From positions 1,488,001 through 1,552,000 of the forward strand of contig BSBN01000242.1 in NCBI GenBank assembly GCA_027924645.1: a stretch of DNA of 64,000 bases, in the 5' to 3' direction. The notes beneath the pieces were generated by a model that worked only from the letters and a program-made list of their open reading frames with translations, did not search any database and was not told the DNA's origin. The translations under genes and the position numbers were made by a program. Shown piece after piece: positions 57,375 to 64,000 of the stretch. The DNA comes from Cunninghamia lanceolata (taxonomy: Eukaryota; Streptophyta; Pinopsida; Cupressales; Cupressaceae). The number at the start of each line of letters is the position of its first letter. The stretch's first letter is position 1.

Positions 57375-57722
57375 ATGCAAATGAACAAATCATTCAATGG
57401 TAGATGCTTTGCATGCAATAGAATAGGTCATATGGCTAATCAATGCAGATCAAAAGGATATCAGTCAAATATGCAAAGAAATGTTGTTTGCCAAATCTAC
57501 AATAGATCCGGTCACAGTGCAAAATTTTGCAAAAACAAGAATCAGGACAAAAGAGGTCCGGTATATCATAATCAAAATCAAGATAAGGGTAAACAAAAAG
57601 TGAATGTGGATGAAGTTAAAAGTGAGATGAGCAAGATTTGGGTGAAGAAAAGTACAAAGAATATAGAGGTTGGATCCGCACCAGACCCTGGTGCTGATAT
57701 CCTTCCAGAAATTAAAAAGTGA
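57375..57722 (+). pseudogene. Duplicated Gag zinc-knuckle piece
   Basis: A second copy of the Gag 3' end produced by the tandem duplication. One intact knuckle (CFACNRIGHMANQC) and one damaged one (CQIYNRSGHSAKFC, Cys to Tyr) remain. It has no Gag N-terminus. Confidence 0.88.
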
Positions 57723-58363
57723 GCTCTGGCTCAGTGGGAGACACAAAGAAAACCTTGTTCCCCCAGCCAGTCAAGTGGTGCCGGAATTGGCACAAGAAAA
57801 GGATGCGGATTAAAGGGTCTATAGATATGAGTCCTGAGATGATCCAGTTAAGATTTCAGAGGTCCGCGTGAAGTTGTGAAGAAGTTGTGATCAATCAAGT
57901 AGAACCAGTTCCAGGAGATGCTCCGGAGTAACAGAGGATTACAAAAAGGTCCGGTGAGATCCGAAAGTGCATTATCCTATTCTGCGGATTGAACAGAGTG
58001 TTTGGGATGTCCTTGTGATGTGTCATCTCAATTTGTTCATGTTTTGAAAGATTCGCATGATCTGGACAGATCTGGTTCTTCAAGTCATCCGAATAAGGCC
58101 AACCGGAATAATGTAGGTCGAGCATTTATTGCAGTCTGATATTAGGGTTTGCGGAGCGATATAAGGGTTTTCTCTTTAATCACTTGTTCATTCTGCGCTC
58201 AAGAAGAAATGAAAAGTGGAGCTCTGCAACAAAATTCATCAAGTTCATCGAAGATCACATGCAGAAGTCATTTCATCTAGAAATCCATCCAACCAACTCC
58301 GTGTAACCGAAGGCACATAAGGTATTTTCCGTTTTCAATATCTCACTACAAATCTTTTGAAAA

Positions 58364-61300
58364 ATGGCTACTCCGAATATAGTAAAGATCTCAGATAGGC
58401 CACGACCTGAATTTAAGAAACACCCATACAAGTCATTGGAGGTAGATCCCTTAGGAGCATTCTCTAGTGTTCCACATGGCCTTTTACACACAGAAGACAT
58501 TAGGGTTTACATACATGCAAATATTGAGGAATTTAAGGAATTCAAATTAAGAGATATCTATCACAAACAACTGATAGACAATGCTTTTGAGCTTAAACCA
58601 GAGTATAAGGGTATCCAGAAGAAACATTTTGATCAATTCATTCATTTCCCCTACTTTGAAGAAGATGAATGGGTCTGGTACGTATTGAGTATGGTGCATG
58701 ACAACTTCCTATGGCTGGATAGACCCTGCAAGATCACAAAAGAGGCAATTAGGGCAGTAACTGGTCTATACTCTTTCGGAGGGATACCTATCCTTAAATC
58801 TATCAAAAATAACATTGTAACTGAGGCCACCGGATCAAAATTTGATAAGAGGGCAATGACCATTGAAGATATTTCTGACCCGGATATCAAGTTTGCATCT
58901 ATGATAATAGGATACAAGATTTATCACTCCAGTAGGGAGAATTCAGTATCTGGAACTGCAGTATATACTGCCTATGAGATGCTGAGAAAGAATGCAGATT
59001 ATGATCTCTGTGAACTTCTTTTAATCCAATTAATGGAAAATATCCAAAAGATCAAAAAGGACAAAAAGAATTCTTTCAAGTATGGTACACTTATATTATG
59101 TCTATTTTTCTACTTCATGAATGAGCTGCCCGGATCAAGTGGATGGGTATGGCAGAATGACAAACCAGTAGCAGTCCAGATCAGAGATTATTTACATGGA
59201 CTTGGGGATGCCAAAGCAAGAAATACAGCCCTGTGGGGATATTTCAAGAACTTTCAGAGCATGATGCAAGCAAGAGAAAGAATTCCCCAGTCTCTTGTGG
59301 AGAAATACAAAGACACAGTATGCTTTATGGTAGAAACAGATTAGTGCCTAATGGAGGTAGTAGAACCAAGAACTGTATGGATCATGCCCATGGGGTATGA
59401 AGTTGATGAACAAATTGTGGAGTTGCATGTTGAACACATGCTAAGTTAGCCTAAGGATCCTAAGGCATAAAGGTTTGGCACCTTTGAGGAGCTGAGTGTA
59501 AAGATTCATGTGGAACTCAGACAGCCAAAAATCAAGAGAAAAGTAAGAAAAGAAGTAGAGAGTATTGCCCAAGGCCTAGGCATCTCAAAGGAGGCACTTG
59601 ATGCCAACCGAGAAAAGAGGTGAAAGGCTGAGGAAGAGAAGAAAGAGGCAGAAAAGAAAAGCAAGAAAAGTACTCCGATGGAAACCTCAACCTGGACCAG
59701 ATCATCAAAAGGATCTACACCTATCACAACCAAAAGCTTAAAAACATCAAAATCGGAAGGTTAGAAATCCAGTAAAGGAGAGAAAAGGTCTAAAATAAAA
59801 GCCACAAGGGCTTATGCAAGTCAAAAAGATGAAGAGGAAACTGAATCAGATGAGGGGGTAAAGGAGATAAAGAAACAGAAGAAGAAATCATTCGATAAAC
59901 ACTCTACCAGTCAAGGAGAAGAAGAGAACGAAGAGGAATTTGTTGAAAAACTTACTCTCTCCTTAGATGATATAGTAAAAGCAGTCACTGTGGATGGCAA
60001 CCTTCAACCCCTAACAGAATTCTATGATGACTATAATGAAGCAGATAAAAAGATTCTGGAGGAAGCCACAGTTAAGTTCTTGAACATTTAGAACAAAGCT
60101 TTTATTGAAATTATCTCTTTAATTCCTAAAAGTCTAGAAAAGGAGTTGGAAATGAGAAAGTCCAATGCCATGGCAAAAGACCTTGAGATCCAGGAACAGA
60201 TAGCTATTCAGCTATATCCTTCAATTGATCCCAAAACAATGAACATGATATTCAAAGACTGCAAGGATGAGTTCAGGGGCAAAGCAAGGATGAATTAACT
60301 CATGCCTGGTGAGACTGACAAGGTGGCCAAGGATACAGAAGAGATCCTCTGGAAGGCCTTCAAAAGATTTAATCTTCCTGTTGTAGAGGACTTGGGTACT
60401 GATCCTTCAACCACAAGTGTTGCAGAAGAAACTTCTGAGAAAGTGACAGAAGAGGTGGGCCCTGAACAGACCAACATTTCTCCTCCAGTTTCCCCTACAG
60501 CCTCCAGATCCAAAGAAGAAGAGAAATTATAGGAGAAAGAAGTAGAGGTAAAGGAAAAAGGTGACAGTGCAAAGACTGCAGAAGGACAGAAGACTTCACC
60601 AGAGAAAACCACAACTACTAGTGGTGGGAATGTAGAAGGAGAGAAAACTCCAAAGGATAGCTCCAAGATTGTAGAAGAGAAGAAACATCTGCCTCCGGCA
60701 AGAGACACTACATAGACTGTCCAAGAATTCTTGAGCAAAGAAACAGTAGAGATTGATGAACCAGAACTTCTACAAGGTCCATTCAATTTTGATTCTCTTT
60801 CTCTGATACAGACAATGAAAATAGCTTCATTTGTAAATGCTAAGGCTAATGAAAAACTCCTAAAGTCTCATATGGAAGACTGTGAGTTGATAGAAGCTGC
60901 ATCTAGAGTGCTGGAAAAGATCATACCATCCTTTCAGAAGGTTCCCACAGCCTCCTCTTCCGGTAATCTCAAAACCTTAGTCAACAGTGTTAGTACACAT
61001 TTTGATTCTCTAGAAAAATCAGCTGAAGAAAAGGTCTGGAAGGAGTTTTTGGATAAGAGATTCTCAGAGGTACAAGGATTAATCTCTAATGATAGGAGAA
61101 ATATGAGTATTGGAATAAAGAGCTTAGAAAATGCTCTTAAGGATGGCGATGAAATTTACAAATTTTGTATCTCCTGGTCCAAAGCAACTGTAGAGATTGA
61201 GAAGAAGATAAAAGAGCAAGAGGATAAACTACTAAGTTTGTCTCAAAGTTTTGATCCTCTCTCTTCCTCCATAGTGAATCAAGAGTGTCAAACTATTGCA

Positions 61301-61585
61301 ATCACAGATGCAATAAAGAAATTTGAGAAAGAAAGGAAGAACATAATTAACCGAATGGGAGAACTTAGAAGAATTATTATCCGTAAGTTAGAGGCCATGC
61401 ATGAGGCCATAAGTGATGCTCAGACTACCGCCCAGACCAATGATCCGACAGATCTTAAGAGGGCAGAAGCTTTTGCATTTTTGTTGAGTGGTCACATTTC
61501 AATTTTGGATAGAATGAAGCAAAGTTGGGCTACAGAACTCATCCAGTTGAAGACATCCTTTGCAGACATTCTTCAGTTTGTGTGA
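58364..61585 (+). pseudogene. Element G ORF2, full-length copy (about 1,073 codons, unknown function)
   Basis: One reading frame from the ATG at 58364 to TGA at 61583-61585, broken by about nine nonsense codons but no frameshift; the first 326 codons are uninterrupted. Residues 1-326 look globular, with DQFIHFPYFEEDEWVWYVLS, KITKEAIRAVTGLYSFGG and a hydrophobic LILCLFFYFMNE near residue 245. Next comes a Lys/Glu-rich stretch (EEEKKEAEKKSKKS), then acidic/Ser-Thr-rich linkers, and a C-terminal 280 residues (60731-61585) of heptad-type helices (EKKIKEQEDKLLSLSQSF). The place after gag/pol and before the polypurine tracts is where Sireviruses carry env-like frames. I do not recognise the family; no signal peptide is visible. 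Confidence 0.8.
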
Positions 61586-61662
61586 ATATGTAATATACGG
61601 CTAAGTATAGTAAAATTTTTAAAAATTTTGGTGTGCGGACCCTACCCTTTGCCATTGATGTC

Positions 61663-61815
61663 AAAGGGGGAGTGAGGAGTAGTGAAAAATGAGGAATCCA
61701 ACTAAGGGGGAGCTCTAAAAAATGTATATAAAGACAGAGCATCAGCCAAGGGGGAGCATAGTGTAAACACTTAGTCATTTTTCACTAAGTGTTGCCATCA
61801 ATACCAAAGGGGGAG
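61663..61815 (+). promoter_or_regulatory. Element G cluster of four polypurine tracts
   Basis: AAAGGGGGAG at 61663, AAGGGGGAG at 61704 and 61748, and AAAGGGGGAG at 61806, the last 2 nt before the 3' LTR. Repeated polypurine tracts near the 3' LTR are reported as a conserved Sirevirus feature; the last one would prime plus-strand synthesis. Confidence 0.88.
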
Positions 61816-61817
61816 AT

Positions 61818-62909
61818 TGTTGGCAAGAGACACTATTTGGATTCATGATTATTGTCATTGATGGTAACAAAGGTCATCCCACACATCCGCAGGACATGGT
61901 GTGTCTCTACCGGAAGTCAGAATGAAGATTATTGTGGTCCAGTGAACAAGAACAGAGTATGTGGCAAGGTCCGACAAACTGGTCCGGATCTCTCAGAGGA
62001 AGTATCTTGGTAAAGTACGGTTTTGGGAAGTCAAGAGGACCACCTTGAGTGATAGATTCCAAGGTTGTAGCCTCCGGTGATAGATGAGGTAAAAGATATA
62101 AATACTTGAGTACCGGGTTCCTGAGTAACAGTGTGAACAGAGGAAGAACTGACTAACAGAACATCAGACTATTTTTCGTATGTATTACTGATGATGGTAA
62201 AGGTTGTGAAGGCATGAATCATGTTTGGCTGACATGATTAATGATTTATACAAGCATAGTCTTGATCCGCATTACTTGGTGTGGAAGGATTCAGCCGATA
62301 GATCAAAGTTTGTGAAAAGAATTGACTATTTCGGGTGCCGACTTGAAGGGTGATGAAATCACTTGTGCGGATATATATACATGATGGATTTAGTTGTGAG
62401 GTGTTGTTGTTGTGTGATATGGCATGCGAATAAAAGCAGAGTAGAGCAGAAGCAGTAAGGAAGGTCCGGTATGTGAAAGGAAAGCAGCATAAGAGAAGAG
62501 GAAAGATGAAGTGCAGCAGATCAGTGTACTGAGCCTAACCGGAACTGAACTCCAGCATATGTGGATGCTTCCAATCAGTTCAAGTATTGTATAACATTCT
62601 TTTGTAGACAGTGTGTCTCCTTGTAGGCAGTGTGCCTTCTTTGTGAGCAGTGTGCTCGGGCAGTGAGCCCTAATTGGCAAGTGTCATTTTGTATTTCCTT
62701 ATTCTTCTAACAGAGAATAATCTTTGGGTTAATCACCCTGTGGTTTTCTCCCTTAACAGGGTTTCCACGTCAAAAATATTGTGTCATGTGTATCTCTATT
62801 TTCATGGTTATGTTTGCTTGTTTGATTCAATGCTCGATTGATTAATAAGAATGTTCAGAAAGAAGAAATAATTAGGATAACTGATTAACCCCCCTCTCAG
62901 TTATCAACA
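61818..62909 (+). repeat. Element G 3' LTR
   Basis: A 1092-bp LTR, edges fixed by the last polypurine tract and the GAATC duplication at 62910-62914. Confidence 0.94.
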
Positions 62910-63270
62910 GAATCTTTAGAGAATATGCGAGGAATGCATATTTTACCTTGTATGTCAGAGATACAAAGATCTTTGCATATCTGCGGACCCCGCCGCATTT
63001 ATCTCCCCCTCGCCACTGTAGCAAATGCATCTGCGCCCTTGTATATTTTTCAATGCATATCTATATGCAACCCGATATACAAAGCGAGAATATTCCCAGG
63101 AATCTGCGAAAGATTCCCCCTTTATATATGCACATTCTAAGCCTGATATGCATTCAAAAATACATCTAACTAATTTTTTCAAAGGGTGAAAGAGTTTCGT
63201 GACCCACTAATGCACATTTTACCTACATGTATATACAAACACCCTTGTATATACAAAGACACCTGCACCT
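62910..63270. repeat. Hairpin-module array, right part
   Basis: Continues the array cut by G with TTGTATGTC, GATACAAAG, TGCGGACCCCGCCGCA (a short dyad near 62980), CTTGTATATTTTTC, GATATACAAAG and CCTTGTATATACAAAG (63243-63258). Modules here are more irregular than on the left side. Confidence 0.55.
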
Positions 63271-63423
63271 TAACTGATTTTTTGCATTTTTTACAACTGC
63301 AGAGGCCGAAAGTGATAGAATTTTTTTTTGGATTCTTTGGGAAGGTGCCTGCATATCTAAATGCTTGAAACCTGAATACTTATGCAGGCACCACCAGTGG
63401 CTCTGTCTGGGGACGCATGCCTC

Positions 63424-63493
63424 TTGCAGGCATGGCGAGAATTTCAGATCTCTGGGATGCAAACCAGTGCCTTATCCATTGGGCAACAGAGTC
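63424..63493 (-). other. tRNA-Arg-like fragment (pseudogene or SINE head)
   Basis: Minus-strand sequence from 63493 reads GACTCTG, TT, then GCCCAATGGATAAGGC (D arm with A box), then ACTGG...CCAG (anticodon-arm-like), closely following the 5' half of plant tRNA-Arg. The T arm and the 3' acceptor strand do not pair properly and no B box is evident, so it cannot be a functional tRNA gene. Confidence 0.5.
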
Positions 63494-63571
63494 AAACATT
63501 GCACCAACCTGCATCAAAAAATACATTCATTAAAATTTACTTGGTGGCCCAGGGCCACCAAAAAGGAAAAA

Positions 63572-63970
63572 TCAGAGTTTTCCTTTGTCAAAAACCCTGT
63601 TTTCTTTTGATTTCTTCAAATGAAGCTTAAAAGCATTTAATTGTTTGCAGAACCCAGCATTGCAATTATTTGCGTTGCTGCCCTTTTTTCTTTTTCTGAC
63701 AAATCTGCAGCAATACTTTTGATCATACATTATTATCAGCTGTAGAATGTCATCATCATATGAGTCACTGATGTTACTTGGAAAAATAACAGACTCACAT
63801 GAAACAAATGAATCCTCATCAGAATTTTTCCCTTTTTCAAAAAATAAGAGCTCCTCTGCATCAAACATCCAATATTTAGGCACAAGCAACATCTCATAAT
63901 CAAATTTATCTTTATAAGTATTCAGATATTCATCATCATTGTGCTCAGCAATTTTATCATTTATGTCCAC
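63572..63970 (-). CDS. Possible exon, acidic protein of unknown function (partial)
   Basis: A minus-strand frame of about 132 codons ends with a stop at 63572 and has no ATG. At its upstream edge CTTTTAAGACATTCCAG precedes VDINDKIAEHNDDEYLN, which fits a plant 3' splice site (pyrimidine-rich then AG). The protein is acidic in its first half (DAEELLFFEKGKNSDEDSF, SDSYDDDIL) and basic later (RFVRKRKKG). No family recognised. Chance or an old element fragment are alternatives. Confidence 0.28.
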   Translation of the reverse strand: MDINDKIAEHNDDEYLNTYKDKFDYEMLLVPKYWMFDAEELLFFEKGKNSDEDSFVSCESVIFPSNISDSYDDDILQLIIMYDQKYCCRFVRKRKKGSNANNCNAGFCKQLNAFKLHLKKSKENRVFDKGKL

Positions 63971-64000
63971 CTGGAATGTCTTAAAAGAAGGTAGAAATTA

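Larger units (their letters stand above)
54839..59856 (+). repeat. 2,509-bp tandem duplication inside element G
   Basis: Unit 1 spans 54839-57347 and unit 2 spans 57348-59856. The junction joins GATGAGGG to GGTCACAAATCTC, with GGT shared by both parental breakpoints. Units contain knuckles two to four of Gag, the spacer, and the first half of ORF2. About 35-40 differences by eye over 2.5 kb (roughly 1.5%). Confidence 0.93.
52874..62909 (+). mobile_element. Element G: pol-less, Sirevirus-like LTR element with a giant unknown ORF
   Basis: The LTRs 52874-53964 and 61818-62909 (TGTTGGCA...TATCAACA) are flanked by the perfect duplication GAATC (52869-52873, 62910-62914). A Met primer site is at 53967. 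Four AAGGGGGAG-type polypurine tracts precede the 3' LTR, a hallmark described for Sireviruses. The 7.85-kb interior holds a coiled-coil/zinc-knuckle Gag-like frame and ORF2 (about 1,073 codons) but no protease, integrase or RT. A 2,509-bp tandem duplication lies inside. LTRs differ at about 37 of 1091 positions by eye (roughly 3.4%). Confidence 0.93.

Noticed and set aside
58364..59344. Calling ORF2 a cellular gene with an intact 326-residue product
   Set aside because: It lies inside element G between the Gag-like frame and the polypurine tracts, and the frame clearly continues past the stop at 59342 to 61585, so the 326-residue product is a truncated part of a longer element frame.

Overview
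This window looks like plant nuclear DNA from a large, repeat-rich genome. A gymnosperm or conifer-type genome is my guess, not something shown directly. It holds no recognisable intact cellular gene. Most of its length is LTR retrotransposons, nested in one another and mostly decayed. Plant origin is supported by chromodomain Ty3/gypsy elements, Tat-like Ty3/gypsy elements with a second archaeal-type RNase H (aRNH), Ty1/copia elements, a Sirevirus-like 3' polypurine cluster, a TRIM, and initiator-tRNA-Met primer sites throughout.

Layout. 1-3779: low-complexity, minisatellite and unassigned sequence. 3780-23387 (minus): an old Tat-like gypsy element A, split inside gag by chromovirus B (9626-21807, minus, target duplication GGAAG). 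B is itself split inside gag by copia element C (14371-20193, plus, target duplication GCTCA). 23388-31890: mostly non-coding, with a complete 373-bp TRIM (26458-26830, duplication GGTTG), a 268-bp tandem duplication, a tRNA-related SINE-like dimer (30670-30890) and a broken frame of unknown origin. 31890-41100 (plus): remnant gypsy element E, split inside RT by chromovirus D (32177-40528), whose leader carries a gag-only element T (32833-35283, duplication GAGTG). 41107-50792 (plus): Tat-like element F, in which aRNH lies before RT instead of after it. 50793-52873: unassigned sequence and an array of palindromic/hairpin modules, interrupted by element G (52874-62909, duplication GAATC) and resuming after it. 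62910-64000: the rest of that array, a tRNA-Arg-like fragment and one possible exon.

How it works together. A, B, C, D and F once encoded capsid, protease, RT/RNase H and integrase, but each now carries nonsense codons, frameshifts or lost catalytic residues. T, the TRIM and G lack pol, so they could only have moved using proteins from other elements. G is the most unusual: it has LTRs, a Met primer site, four polypurine tracts, a coiled-coil/four-zinc-knuckle Gag-like product and a single reading frame of about 1,070 codons of unknown function, with no protease, integrase or RT. Part of it is tandemly duplicated. By-eye LTR differences (about 3-4% in G, about 6% in C and T) suggest moderately old insertions.
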